A DNA stretch of 64,000 nt from Brevundimonas sp. LM2 (GTDB taxonomy: Bacteria > Pseudomonadota > Alphaproteobacteria > Caulobacterales > Caulobacteraceae): positions 1,518,501 through 1,582,500 of the forward strand of contig NZ_CP019508.1 in the NCBI RefSeq assembly GCF_002002865.1. The letters run 5' to 3'. Shown here in pieces: positions 56,268 to 64,000 of the stretch (the stretch's first letter is position 1; each line of letters starts with the position of its first letter). The translations under genes were made by a program, and so were the position numbers. The notes beneath the pieces are model-generated. The model had not been told where the DNA came from, did not search any database, and saw only the letters and a program-made list of their open reading frames with translations.

Positions 56268-56981
56268 ATGACCCAAACCCTTTCCCCCCGTAGCGCCCTC
56301 GTCCTGTTCTCGGGCGGTCAGGACAGCGCGACCTGCCTGGCCTGGGCGCTGGAACGGTTCGATCGGGTCGAGACGGTGGGCTTCGACTACGGCCAGCGCC
56401 ATGCGGTCGAGATGGAGGCGCGGCTGAATGTGCGGACGGGCCTGCCCGGCGTGCTGCCCGGTCTCGCCGATCGTCTCGGGCCTGACCATGTCGTCGACCT
56501 GACGGGGTTTGGAGCCATCGGCGAGACGGCGATGACGACCGACCGGGCGATCGAGGTCGGGGCGCGCGGCCTGCCGACCACCTTCGTGCCGGGACGCAAT
56601 CTGATCTTCCTGACCGCGGCGGCGGCGCTGGCGGACCGGCGGGGGCTGGAGGTTCTGGTCGGCGGCATGTGCGAGACGGACTTCTCCGGCTATCCCGATT
56701 GCCGGCGTGAGACCATGGACGCGATGGAGCGGGCCCTGTCGCTGGGGCTGGACAAGGCGGTGCCGATCCAGACCCCCTTGATGTGGCTGACGAAGGCCCA
56801 GACCTGGGCCCTGGCCGACGGGATCGGCGGCGATCCGCTGGTCCAGCTGATCGTCGAGGACAGCCACACCTGCTACCGCGGCGACCGGAGCCACAGGCAC
56901 GACTGGGGCTATGGCTGCGGCCACTGTCCGGCCTGCGACCTGCGGGCGGCGGGCTGGCGCGACTGGGCGGCCGGTCGATGA
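56268..56981 (+). CDS. queC: 7-cyano-7-deazaguanine synthase
   Basis: 237 residues; makes preQ0 from CDG with ATP and ammonia. PP-loop [11 protein letters not shown] (13-23), [22 protein letters not shown] and the zinc cysteines in [10 protein letters not shown]. Start at 56268 gives [10 protein letters not shown]; an in-frame ATG 33 bases upstream is possible. Coupled to queE by ATGA. Confidence 0.96.
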   Translation: MTQTLSPRSALVLFSGGQDSATCLAWALERFDRVETVGFDYGQRHAVEMEARLNVRTGLPGVLPGLADRLGPDHVVDLTGFGAIGETAMTTDRAIEVGARGLPTTFVPGRNLIFLTAAAALADRRGLEVLVGGMCETDFSGYPDCRRETMDAMERALSLGLDKAVPIQTPLMWLTKAQTWALADGIGGDPLVQLIVEDSHTCYRGDRSHRHDWGYGCGHCPACDLRAAGWRDWAAGR

Positions 56982-57613
56982 CCTATGCCGTCAAGGAGAC
57001 CTTCCTGACCGTGCAGGGGGAGGGCGGGCAGGCGGGGCGACCGGCGGTCTTCCTGCGGTTCGCGGGGTGCAATCTGTGGAGCGGGCGCGAGCAGGATCGG
57101 GCGACGGCCGTCTGTTCGTTCTGCGACACCCTTTTCGTCGGCACGGACGGCGACGGCGGCGGGAAGTTCGCCGATGCCGGGGCGCTGGCCGGCCACGTCG
57201 CCTCGTTCTGGATCGGGCGCGACGGGGATCCGAAGCTGGTGGTCTGCACCGGCGGGGAACCGCTGCTGCAGCTGGATACGGCGCTGATCGCCGCCCTGCA
57301 CGACCGGGGTTTCGACATCGCGGTCGAGACCAACGGGACGCTGGACGTCCCGACGGGCGTCGACTGGATCTGCGTCAGCCCCAAGGCGGCGGCCCCCGTC
57401 GTCCAGACCTCGGGTCAGGAGCTGAAACTGGTCTATCCCCAGCCCCTGGCCATGCCCGAGCGGTTCGAGGACCTGGTGTTCGAGCGGTTCTGGCTGCAGC
57501 CGATGGACGGGCCGGATCAGGTCGCCAATACGGCGGCGGCGCTGGACTATTGCCTGCGCCATCCGCAGTGGCGGCTGAGCGTGCAGACGCACAAATACAT
57601 CGGCGTGCGCTAG
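56978..57613 (+). CDS. queE: 7-carboxy-7-deazaguanine synthase
   Basis: 211 residues; radical SAM enzyme turning CPH4 into CDG. The cluster motif is C-x14-C-xx-C (FAGCN ... VCSFCDT), the QueE variant. [10 protein letters not shown] and AVETNGTL are the SAM-binding blocks. Start overlaps the queC stop (ATGA). Confidence 0.96.
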   Translation: MTYAVKETFLTVQGEGGQAGRPAVFLRFAGCNLWSGREQDRATAVCSFCDTLFVGTDGDGGGKFADAGALAGHVASFWIGRDGDPKLVVCTGGEPLLQLDTALIAALHDRGFDIAVETNGTLDVPTGVDWICVSPKAAAPVVQTSGQELKLVYPQPLAMPERFEDLVFERFWLQPMDGPDQVANTAAALDYCLRHPQWRLSVQTHKYIGVR

Positions 57614-57614
57614 C

Positions 57615-57887
57615 TCAGCAGCTCTGCCCGTTGGCGCGGCGCTGTTCGCAGCGGCGTTGCTGGCGTTCGTAGTCGCGTTGCTCGCGCTCGCGGCGCGCGC
57701 GGGTTTCCTCATCGGACGTCGTGACGGCGTCGACGCCGGCCCCGACGACGGCCCCCGTCGCCTTGGCGGTGCCACCGACGACCGCCCCGGCCGTGCCGAC
57801 GACCGCCCCGACGAGACAGCCCTGAAGGGTCAGCGCGCCGGCGAGAACGGCGGCGAGCACGGAGGTCTTCTGGATCAATCGGATCAT
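57615..57887 (-). CDS. small lipoprotein with glycine-rich segment
   Basis: 90 residues from the ATG at 57887, chosen because AGGTGG stands five bases before it. Lipobox LQGC, then a glycine-zipper-like VGAVVGTAGAVVGGTAKATG and a highly charged end (RARREREQRDYERQQRRCEQ). Probably anchored in the envelope; no known function. Convergent with queE. Confidence 0.75.
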   Translation of the reverse strand: MIRLIQKTSVLAAVLAGALTLQGCLVGAVVGTAGAVVGGTAKATGAVVGAGVDAVTTSDEETRARREREQRDYERQQRRCEQRRANGQSC

Positions 57888-57930
57888 CTGGCCACCTAAG
57901 CCCATCGGGGTGAAGGGAATATGACCCGGG

Positions 57931-59016
57931 CTAGCCGACCTGCGCGCGATGGCGCAGGAAGGCGTCGGCCAGGACGCAGGCGGCCATGGCCTCGACCACC
58001 GGCACGCCGCGCAGGGCCACGCAGGGGTCGTGACGGCCGGTCGTGCGCAGGTCGGTCTCGGTGCCGTCGCGGGTCACCGTCCGGCGCGGCGTCAGGATCG
58101 AGGAGGTCGGCTTGAAGGCGATGCGCGCCGTCAGCGGCTGGCCGGTCGAGATGCCGCCCAGGACGCCGCCGGCGTGGTTGGACTGAAACACGATCTCTCC
58201 GTCCGGTCCCAGACGCATCTCGTCGGCATTGTCCTCGCCGGACAGTTCGGCGGAGGCGAAGCCGGCCCCGATCTCCACGCCCTTGACCGCATTGATCGAC
58301 ATCAGGGCGGAGGCCAGCTCGGCGTCGAGCTTGCCGTACAGGGGGGCGCCCCAGCCGGCGGGCAGGCCGGTGACCTCCAGCGCCACGACGGCGCCGATGG
58401 AGGAGCCGGCCTTGCGCACGCCGTCCAGATAGGTCTCCCACGCCGGCACGACCCCGGCCGAGGCGGCGAACAGCGGATTGTCATAGACCGCGCCGAAATC
58501 AACGGCTTCCGGCGGGATCCTGTGAGGGCCCAGCTGGACGACGCCGGCGCGGATGGCGATGCCGGGCCCCAGAAGCTTGCGCGCCACGGCCCCCGCGGCG
58601 ACGCGGCTGGCGGTCTCGCGCGCCGATGACCGCCCCCCGCCGCGCGGGTCGCGGACGCCGTATTTGACCTGATAGGTCATGTCCGCATGGCCGGGGCGAT
58701 AGGCGCGGGCGATCTCGCCATAGTCCCTGGAGCGAGCGTCCTCATTGTCGATGTGAATGGCGATCGGCGCCCCGGTGGTGACCGGGCCCTCGCCGTCGTC
58801 GAAGACGCCGGACAGGATGCGCGCGGTGTCGCTCTCGCGCCGCTGGGTCACGAAACGGCTGCCGCCGGGCTTGCGCCGATCCAGCCACGGCTGCAGGTCG
58901 GCCTCGGTCAGGGGGATCCGCGGCGGGCAGCCGTCGACGACGCAGCCGATGGCCGGGCCGTGGCTCTCCCCCCAGGTGGTGACGCGAAACAGATGGCCGA
59001 AGGTGTTGTGGGACAT
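57931..59016 (-). CDS. aroC: chorismate synthase
   Basis: 361 residues; converts EPSP to chorismate with reduced [23 protein letters not shown] start, [44 protein letters not shown] and the late [20 protein letters not shown] are the family signatures. Its start is one base after the vapC stop, so it is translated from a message that passes through vapBC unless it has its own promoter. Confidence 0.97.
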   Translation of the reverse strand: MSHNTFGHLFRVTTWGESHGPAIGCVVDGCPPRIPLTEADLQPWLDRRKPGGSRFVTQRRESDTARILSGVFDDGEGPVTTGAPIAIHIDNEDARSRDYGEIARAYRPGHADMTYQVKYGVRDPRGGGRSSARETASRVAAGAVARKLLGPGIAIRAGVVQLGPHRIPPEAVDFGAVYDNPLFAASAGVVPAWETYLDGVRKAGSSIGAVVALEVTGLPAGWGAPLYGKLDAELASALMSINAVKGVEIGAGFASAELSGEDNADEMRLGPDGEIVFQSNHAGGVLGGISTGQPLTARIAFKPTSSILTPRRTVTRDGTETDLRTTGRHDPCVALRGVPVVEAMAACVLADAFLRHRAQVG

Positions 59017-59017
59017 G

Positions 59018-59395
59018 TCAGTGGTGAGGCGCTAGGGCCCGCCCGTAGCGGGCTGCGGCCTGATTCAGGCGTCGGTCGCGGGTCCAGAGACACAAATCCT
59101 CGACCAATAGAACCGCTGCCAGGAGATGAGCATCAATCCAACTGAGGCCCGTCCCGTGATGGGGGCCACTTTCGACCAGATGCAAGACTTCTTCCTCGGA
59201 CACGCTCCGGATCCGTCGAACATCATAGAGCTGCTGCATGACCTGGGGGCGCCGTGGAAGGCTGCCCATCGCCAGTTCGCCGATCACGAAGGGATGCATA
59301 CGCACCCGGCTATCGGCCAGCATTTGGTCGAGCATGGGGTCGCGCGACCGAAAATGATCGACCCAGACCGAAGTGTCCGCGAGGACGAACGTCAA
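59018..59395 (-). CDS. vapC: VapC-type PIN-domain toxin
   Basis: 125 residues from a TTG at 59395 that overlaps the antitoxin stop (TTGA). PIN residues Asp7 ([11 protein letters not shown]), Glu40 (VIGELAMG), Asp88 (SWIDAHLLA) and Asp107 (WTRDRRL) are all present. It ends one base before aroC. Belongs to the VapC group with the [10 protein letters not shown] start. Confidence 0.93.
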   Translation of the reverse strand: MTFVLADTSVWVDHFRSRDPMLDQMLADSRVRMHPFVIGELAMGSLPRRPQVMQQLYDVRRIRSVSEEEVLHLVESGPHHGTGLSWIDAHLLAAVLLVEDLCLWTRDRRLNQAAARYGRALAPHH

Positions 59396-59598
59396 TCTTC
59401 CTCAACGCCCCAATAGCGCTTGCGAGGGCCGGCCTCGAAATCGGGCATGGTTCCACCTAGCTTGGCGAGACGCCGCGATGCCTCGGTCGAGACAAACTCG
59501 CGCAGCGCATGCCGGATGATCGCCGACGGCTCCTCCAGACCGCTATATTCCGCGGCTCGAGCCAGCAGGGCATCGTCAATCGTGATCGTGGTCCTCAT
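59392..59598 (-). CDS. vapB: VapB-type antitoxin
   Basis: 68 residues beginning MRTTITIDDALLARAAEYSG, the ribbon-helix-helix DNA-binding start of the DUF2191/VapB antitoxins, then HALREFVSTEASRRLAKLGG and an end ([17 protein letters not shown]) that should occupy the toxin. Four-base overlap with vapC. A palindrome stands upstream as a likely operator. Confidence 0.92.
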   Translation of the reverse strand: MRTTITIDDALLARAAEYSGLEEPSAIIRHALREFVSTEASRRLAKLGGTMPDFEAGPRKRYWGVEED

Positions 59599-59618
59599 AC
59601 CAGGCTCGCATCAAAGAT

Positions 59619-59654
59619 TGCATAGAGTATGCATTTCCTGATGCATCGGTGCAA
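59619..59654 (-). promoter_or_regulatory. candidate vapBC promoter and operator
   Basis: TGCATA-GAG-TATGCA (59619-59633) is a perfect inverted repeat; ATGCAT occurs at 59629-59634 and again at 59641-59646. On the minus strand TTGCAC (59654-59649) and CATACT (59631-59626), 17 apart, form a promoter, and the inverted repeat covers its -10. Confidence 0.55.
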
Positions 59655-59655
59655 C

Positions 59656-60375
59656 TCAAGCCGCCAGCCGGTCCGGCGTCCACACGCGGGTGAAGCGCGC
59701 CAGCAGATCCTCCGCAGCGGACGGCACGTCCTCCGACGGGAACAGGGTCACGAACAGATGGCCGCCTTGGCGATTGCCGCGCGCCGGCAGGCCCAGGTCG
59801 CGCAACCGCAGGCGGACGGGGGATTGCAGGCCGGGGGTCAGCCAGGCCGAGCGGAGACCGGCGTGGGTCTCGATCTCGACCCGTCCGCCATCGGCCAGAA
59901 GGCGGGGCGAGGCCCCCCAGCGCATGTGCAGATCATCGCCGAGGACGACCAGACCGTCGCCGGGCCGCACCAGGACGGGCAGATGCAGATCGGACCCGTC
60001 GGCACCGGCCGCCTTCAGCCGCAGATGGTCGCCCGTGCGCAGGCCTGCGGGGGCATGGACGTTGAGCGTCCTTCCACCCAGATGCACGGTCACCTCACCG
60101 CCCGCGAGGGCCTGCATCGGTGTCAGCCCGACCACAGGCGGGGCCGGGGCACGCAACGACGGGGCGGGCAGGGCGGCGGGCCGGCTCGTCTGGCTCTGGA
60201 TCAGGCGGTAGGCTGCGATGACCTCGCGGAAGCGCTGTTCGTCGCCACCGGCCAGGTCCGGGCGCGCGCTCTTGACGGCCAGACGAAACGCGCAAGTCAG
60301 ATCGGCCCGGTCCGCCGGATCCCGCAGGCCCAGGACGGCGTAGGCTTCGGTCAGGGTCAGGCCGGGCGCGGTCAT
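59656..60375 (-). CDS. DnaJ-like protein with RPD in place of HPD
   Basis: 239 residues. The first 65 residues have a J-domain shape ([37 protein letters not shown]) but the loop between helices II and III reads ARPD (37-40), where His of HPD is Arg. After a Pro linker come the two beta domains of the DnaJ substrate-binding end ([26 protein letters not shown]-type [29 protein letters not shown]). No zinc finger. Like CbpA in layout, but it probably cannot stimulate DnaK in the normal way. Divergent from pdxH. Confidence 0.85.
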   Translation of the reverse strand: MTAPGLTLTEAYAVLGLRDPADRADLTCAFRLAVKSARPDLAGGDEQRFREVIAAYRLIQSQTSRPAALPAPSLRAPAPPVVGLTPMQALAGGEVTVHLGGRTLNVHAPAGLRTGDHLRLKAAGADGSDLHLPVLVRPGDGLVVLGDDLHMRWGASPRLLADGGRVEIETHAGLRSAWLTPGLQSPVRLRLRDLGLPARGNRQGGHLFVTLFPSEDVPSAAEDLLARFTRVWTPDRLAA

Positions 60376-60437
60376 GCGACCAATAGGCCCGCGTCATGGT
60401 CAAGGACGGGTTAACCGTGCGGGTTCCGGCGACGCTT

Positions 60438-60445
60438 GCTATATT
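60438..60445 (+). promoter_or_regulatory. candidate pdxH -10 element (possible leaderless start)
   Basis: GCTATATT (60438-60445) matches the Caulobacter GCTANAWT-type -10 and ends six bases before the pdxH ATG at 60452, so the transcript could begin at or next to the start codon. No convincing -35. Confidence 0.35.
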
Positions 60446-60451
60446 CCGTGG

Positions 60452-61126
60452 ATGACCAGTTCGGTGATCCCGTCCAGTCCGACTCGCGAGGACTACGCCC
60501 GCGACTATGCCGCCGCCCTGGCCGCCAATGGCGACGAGACGATCTTCGAGCGGGACGAGCCGATCGGCCTGTTCGTCGAATGGCTGGCGCAGGCGCGGGC
60601 GCACGAGCCGAACGACCCCAACGCCATGGCCCTTTCGACCGTGGACGCCGACGGCGCGCCGGACAGCCGCATGGTCCTGCTGAAGGATGTCGATGCGCGT
60701 GGTTGCACCTTCTATTCCAATCGCGAAAGCGCCAAGGGTCTGCAGCTGGCCGATCGTCCGGTGGCGGCCCTGCTGTTCCACTGGAAGAGCCTGCGCCGGC
60801 AGGTGCGGATCCGCGGTGCGGTGGAGCCCGTGACCGCGGCCGAGGCCGATGCCTATTTCGCCAGCCGGGCGCGCGAGAGCCGCGTCGGGGCCTGGGCCTC
60901 GGACCAGTCGCGGCCTCTCGACAGTCGCCAGGCGTTGGAGGCGGCCGTGGCCCGGGAAACGGCGCGGCTGGAGGGGCAGGAGGTCGAGCGACCCGAGCGC
61001 TGGACCGGCTGGCGGGTCATCCCCGAGACCGTCGAGTTCTGGCGCGACCGGCCGTTCCGGCTGCACGACCGATTGCAGTTTCGACGGGACGGTGACCGCT
61101 GGGCGCGCACCCGGCTTCAGCCCTGA
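60452..61126 (+). CDS. pdxH: pyridoxamine 5'-phosphate oxidase
   Basis: 224 residues; oxidises PNP and PMP to pyridoxal phosphate with FMN. Seen: [55 protein letters not shown] and the late [17 protein letters not shown]. There is no Shine-Dalgarno before the ATG, in keeping with a leaderless transcript. Confidence 0.96.
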   Translation: MTSSVIPSSPTREDYARDYAAALAANGDETIFERDEPIGLFVEWLAQARAHEPNDPNAMALSTVDADGAPDSRMVLLKDVDARGCTFYSNRESAKGLQLADRPVAALLFHWKSLRRQVRIRGAVEPVTAAEADAYFASRARESRVGAWASDQSRPLDSRQALEAAVARETARLEGQEVERPERWTGWRVIPETVEFWRDRPFRLHDRLQFRRDGDRWARTRLQP

Positions 61127-61129
61127 TCC

Positions 61130-61762
61130 TCAGACGCCGTACCGGGCCAGGAAGGTCTCGACCGCGTCGGCCGCGATCTGCTCCGGGCTTCGGGCGGCCT
61201 GGACCTCGTCGCCGGTGACCAGCGGCATGAAGAAGACCGGATGTTCGATCATGCCCATCAGCTGTCCGGCGGCCCAGGACGGCTTTTCGATCTTCAGTTC
61301 GCCGCGGTCGGTCAAGGTCTGGAGCGCCGCCATCAGGGGGCGGCCGAAGTCGCTGCGGCCCTTGTCGAAGAACTGTTGGGCCACATCGCGAAAGCGCGGC
61401 CGCTCGGCCATGACCAGACGAAAGACCGAGCGGACGAAGGGGTCGCCCATGAAGCCGGCATAGGCGGTGGCGAACCGCGTCAGCTGCTCGCGCGCCCCGC
61501 CGTTGGCGACCCTGACATGCTCCATCTGGGCCGAGAAGTCGCCGGAGGCATCCGCGATCACCGCGCTGAACAGATGCTGTTTCGACGGAAAGAAGCCGTA
61601 CAGGGTGGCGGTGGAGACGGCGGCGCCGCGTGAGATGGGCTCCATACGGGTCGCGGCATAGCCCTCGGCCATGAAGTGCCGACGCGCTTCGCGCACGATG
61701 GTCAGGACGCGCGGATCGTCCAGGCCGAAAGCCGGTGTTTCTGGGGTAGTCTTGTCGCTCAT
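61130..61762 (-). CDS. TetR family transcriptional regulator
   Basis: 210 residues. HTH in the first 70 residues (FMAEGYAATRMEPISRGAAV, STATLYGFFPSKQHLFSAVI), then a ligand-binding helical domain with AERPRFRDVAQQFFDKGR, of the TetR_C_7/AefR-like kind. Target unknown; a self-operator is likely (61772-61795). Same strand as udk. Confidence 0.9.
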   Translation of the reverse strand: MSDKTTPETPAFGLDDPRVLTIVREARRHFMAEGYAATRMEPISRGAAVSTATLYGFFPSKQHLFSAVIADASGDFSAQMEHVRVANGGAREQLTRFATAYAGFMGDPFVRSVFRLVMAERPRFRDVAQQFFDKGRSDFGRPLMAALQTLTDRGELKIEKPSWAAGQLMGMIEHPVFFMPLVTGDEVQAARSPEQIAADAVETFLARYGV

Positions 61763-61771
61763 CGACGTCTT

Positions 61772-61795
61772 TGTAGCGCGAAAGGCTGTCTCGCG
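61772..61795 (-). promoter_or_regulatory. candidate tetR promoter and operator
   Basis: CGCGA (61777-61781) and TCGCG (61791-61795) are inverted repeats nine bases apart; on the minus strand GCTACA (61777-61772) forms a Caulobacter-type -10 just next to it, ten bases before the tetR start. Confidence 0.4.
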
Positions 61796-61814
61796 AAAAC
61801 CGCATAGACCCCTG

Positions 61815-62468
61815 TTAGAATTGCTTAGTGGCGAGGCCCGCCAGCAGGGGGTGGGCCAGCAGGGGGGCGGCCAGGCGCACGATGGCCTGGGGATCCTCCA
61901 GCCGAACGGCGGCCGTCGCGTCCGCGATGACGAAGTCGGCCCGGGTCCGTGAAGGCTCGGTCAGACGCTCATGGCCGGGGCGTACGGTGGTCAGATACTG
62001 GTCGATGACCGAGGCCGGGGTGCGGCCGCGCTCCGTCTGATCGCGCAGCAGGCGGCGGATGAAGCGGATGTCGGCGGGGGTGTCGACGAAGACCCGGATG
62101 TCGAACAGGGCGGCCACGTCCGGGGTGCACAGGACATGGGTGCCTTCCACGATCACCACCGGTGCCGCGGGGATCGGCTCGCCCTCGGGCTCGCGGCCGT
62201 GGTGGAGGAAGGAATAGACCGGGGCGGTCACCGGCTTGCCCGCCTTCAGCCGGAGCAGGTCGTCGCGCAGCAGGTCGTGGTCGCGGGCGGCGACGTCGTC
62301 GAAGTCGAAGGTCGCCGCGTCGAAGCCCGGCAGCGAGGCGGCGTCGCGATAGTAGGAGTCCTCGCGCATCAGCACGGCGGTGCCGGGGGGCAGGGCGGCG
62401 GCGACCGTCTCCGCCAGGGTCGACTTGCCCGAGCCGGAGCCGCCGGTGATCGCAATCAGAATCGTCAT
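61815..62468 (-). CDS. udk: uridine kinase family P-loop kinase
   Basis: 217 residues from the ATG at 62468. P-loop ITGGSGSGKST (7-17), EDSYYRD (substrate region), FDFDDVAARDHDLLRDDL, VVIVEGTHVL and RFIRRLLRDQTERGRTPASV as in uridine/cytidine kinases, which make UMP and CMP from nucleosides. Shorter at the end than phosphoribulokinase. Confidence 0.9.
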   Translation of the reverse strand: MTILIAITGGSGSGKSTLAETVAAALPPGTAVLMREDSYYRDAASLPGFDAATFDFDDVAARDHDLLRDDLLRLKAGKPVTAPVYSFLHHGREPEGEPIPAAPVVIVEGTHVLCTPDVAALFDIRVFVDTPADIRFIRRLLRDQTERGRTPASVIDQYLTTVRPGHERLTEPSRTRADFVIADATAAVRLEDPQAIVRLAAPLLAHPLLAGLATKQF

Positions 62469-62494
62469 TGCCGGCCCATAGCGGCCGTCCCGGC

Positions 62495-63103
62495 CTAGCG
62501 GAAGAAGCAGGTTAGGCCGGCGTAGAGACTTTCGACCGTGCCGTCGGCCCCGGCGGCCGTCAGGAAGCCGCCGAGGTCGCCGGACCGAAACTCCACGCCC
62601 AGGGTCGAGTCCGGGACGATTTCTATCGTGCGGGCGTCGTCCAGAGCGGCGCGCGGGGTGCCGACACCGACGCCGTCGACCGTGGTCGGGCCCGGCTTGT
62701 CGAGGAACCAGCCGGCGAACCGGCCGTCCTGGAAGGCCAAATTCAGGCCGTTGGCGAAGGGGGCGAACTGGACCGGCCCGGCGCCGCATTCTCCATTGGT
62801 GGTGACGGCGGGCGCCGCGCCGCCGACGGCGCGGGTGACCGCGGCCAGCACGTCGGCCTGGGGCGCACCGAACGGGATCGGCCGGGCGCTGCCGGAGGCG
62901 GTGAACAGGCGCAGGCCCTCGCCCTCGATCGCCAGCCCGCCCTCGGCCGAGGCCGGAGCCGGGACAGCCGCATCGACGGGCGGCGTCGCCGGCGCGGCGG
63001 CGGAGGCGGGAGCCGGGGCGGGCGCGGGGGCCACGGCTTCGCCGCAGGCGCTCAGGGCAAAAGCGGCGGCCATCGCCAGTGCGGCATGAGACGTCAGGGT
63101 CAT
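62495..63103 (-). CDS. lipoprotein of unknown function
   Basis: 202 residues from the ATG at 63103, which yields a lipoprotein signal (FALSAC, Cys near 20). A long Ala/Pro linker (20-55) precedes a domain with GLAIEGEGLRLFTASGSARP, IPFGAPQADVLAAVTRAVG and ECGAGPVQFAPFANGLNLAF; the two cysteines of ECG and LTCFFR may pair. I do not recognise the fold. Probably envelope-anchored. Confidence 0.75.
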   Translation of the reverse strand: MTLTSHAALAMAAAFALSACGEAVAPAPAPAPASAAAPATPPVDAAVPAPASAEGGLAIEGEGLRLFTASGSARPIPFGAPQADVLAAVTRAVGGAAPAVTTNGECGAGPVQFAPFANGLNLAFQDGRFAGWFLDKPGPTTVDGVGVGTPRAALDDARTIEIVPDSTLGVEFRSGDLGGFLTAAGADGTVESLYAGLTCFFR

Positions 63104-63264
63104 GGGGTCGGATCCGGTTTCAGTCGATGGACGGCAGACCACGATGGGCCGCCGGGCTCAAGTCCTCCGATCCGCGCTTCCCTTGCGTCACGTTGATTCA
63201 GGTCGATGACCTCGGGTAGCGTGGCCGGAAGCCTCGCAGGCAGCCGGGGCAATGAGGAAATGCG

Positions 63265-64000
63265 ATGCTGGGATTGATGCAGGACTGGCCGTTGACGGTC
63301 GACCGGATCCTCGACCACTCGAAGAACTGGCACGCGCACCGCGAGGTGGTGACCCGTTCGGTCGAGGGGCCGATCGTGCGCAGCAGCTATGGCGAGATCC
63401 ACGGCCGGGCCAAGCGCGTGTCCAATGTGCTGAAGGACTGGGGCGTACAGGTCGGCGATCGCGTCGCCACCCTGGCCTGGAACACCGGCCGCCATATCGA
63501 GGCTTGGTACGGGATCATGGGCATGGGGGCCGTGTGCCACACCCTGAACCCCCGTCTGTTCCCCGAACAGTTGGTCTACATCATCAACCACGCCGAAGAC
63601 CGGATCATCTTTGTCGACCTGACCTTCGTGCCGCTGCTGGAAGCAATTCTGCCCCACTGCCCGAAGGTCGAGCGGGTGGTGGTGATGACCGACGCCCTGC
63701 ACATGCCGGACACCAAACTGCCGAAGGCGGACTGCTACGAGGCCTTGCTGGACGGCGTGTCCGACGACTGCGTCTGGGGCAATTTCGACGAGCAGACGGC
63801 GTGCGGGCTCTGCTATACGTCGGGCACGACCGGCAACCCCAAGGGCGTCCTGTATTCGCACCGGTCGAACTTCATCCACACGCTGCTGGGCATGCAGTCC
63901 ACGGTGCTGGGGCCGTCGCCGAAGGAGGTCATCCTGCCGGTGGTGCCGATGTTCCACGCCAATGCCTGGGGCATCGCCTTCGCCGGGCCGGCGTCGGGCG
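63265..64000 (+). CDS. AMP-binding acyl-CoA ligase (3' truncated by window)
   Basis: Starts at the ATG at 63265 after GAGGA and runs off the window after 245 codons. Seen: MLGLMQDWPLTVDRILDH, GDRVATLAWNTGRHIEAWYG, GAVCHTLNPRLFPEQLVYII, the AMP-binding loop YTSGTTGNPKGVLYSHRS and PMFHANAWG. These are of the medium/long-chain fatty-acid CoA ligase group that activates fatty acids through an acyl-adenylate. Confidence 0.92.
   Translation, partial: MLGLMQDWPLTVDRILDHSKNWHAHREVVTRSVEGPIVRSSYGEIHGRAKRVSNVLKDWGVQVGDRVATLAWNTGRHIEAWYGIMGMGAVCHTLNPRLFPEQLVYIINHAEDRIIFVDLTFVPLLEAILPHCPKVERVVVMTDALHMPDTKLPKADCYEALLDGVSDDCVWGNFDEQTACGLCYTSGTTGNPKGVLYSHRSNFIHTLLGMQSTVLGPSPKEVILPVVPMFHANAWGIAFAGPASG

Overview
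The window reads as a chromosomal segment of a GC-rich alphaproteobacterium of the Caulobacterales, most likely Brevundimonas or a close relative. The strongest evidence is an adjacent divK-pleD pair. Its PleD keeps the residue spacing of the Caulobacter protein (phospho-acceptor D53, RxxD at 359-362, GGEEF at 368-372). Further support comes from an alphaproteobacterial DinB with an amino-terminal zinc ribbon, a class I lysyl-tRNA synthetase, and several promoter-like GCTANA -10 boxes of the Caulobacter type. Genes are dense and many starts are translationally coupled (ATGA or GTGA overlaps). Almost all long antisense frames are codon-bias shadows.

Layout. 1-9.6 kb: end of an ABC exporter, accA, a XerD-type recombinase, the aroK-aroB operon, an exported protein of unknown function, an MliC-like lipoprotein, tadA and rluB with overlapping divergent starts, a CPBP protease and rsmD. 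9.6-20.4 kb: protein tyrosine phosphatase, gdhA, a MarR regulator with its NmrA-like partner, mutL, a SUKH protein, a FemAB-like acyltransferase with ridA, an unknown gene, a REP-like palindrome, a polysaccharide deacetylase and dinB. 20.5-27.4 kb: divK-pleD (cell-cycle and c-di-GMP control), rpmG, then the str operon rpsL-rpsG-fusA-tuf. 27.4-34.6 kb: glutathione transferase, envelope lipoproteins, a type-B carboxylesterase, an L,D-transpeptidase, a CNNM/CorC-like transporter and a TadG-like protein. 34.7-39.3 kb: tRNA-Trp, secE, nusG, rplK, rplA, an inserted vapBC module, rplJ and rplL. rpoBC does not follow rplL within the window.

39.4-50.1 kb: DJ-1/PfpI protein, M61 peptidase, queA, a PAS-HisKA-REC protein without an ATPase domain, lysK, an SH3 protein, a self-cleaving-type repressor with paired candidate operators, and two tandem paralogous small proteins. 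50.1-56 kb: two thioesterases, an orphan ligase-associated exonuclease, a DUF2306 membrane protein, a frameshifted membrane-anchored LytTR regulator, an unknown membrane protein and a CBS-type hybrid histidine kinase. 56.2-64 kb: queC-queE, a lipoprotein, vapBC read directly into aroC, a J-protein without HPD, pdxH, a TetR regulator, udk, a lipoprotein and the start of an acyl-CoA ligase.

Common threads are chorismate synthesis (aroK, aroB, aroC), queuosine synthesis (queA, queC, queE), translation (two ribosomal-protein clusters, lysK, tRNA-Trp, rRNA and tRNA modification) and envelope maintenance. Four related REP-like palindromic regions sit between genes. I see no prophage, insertion sequence, CRISPR array or rRNA gene. 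The least explained items are the two vapBC modules placed against core-gene signals, the GGLDKP paralog pair, the kinase without a catalytic domain, and the LytTR gene broken at a G-run that is also a perfect -1 slippery heptamer.
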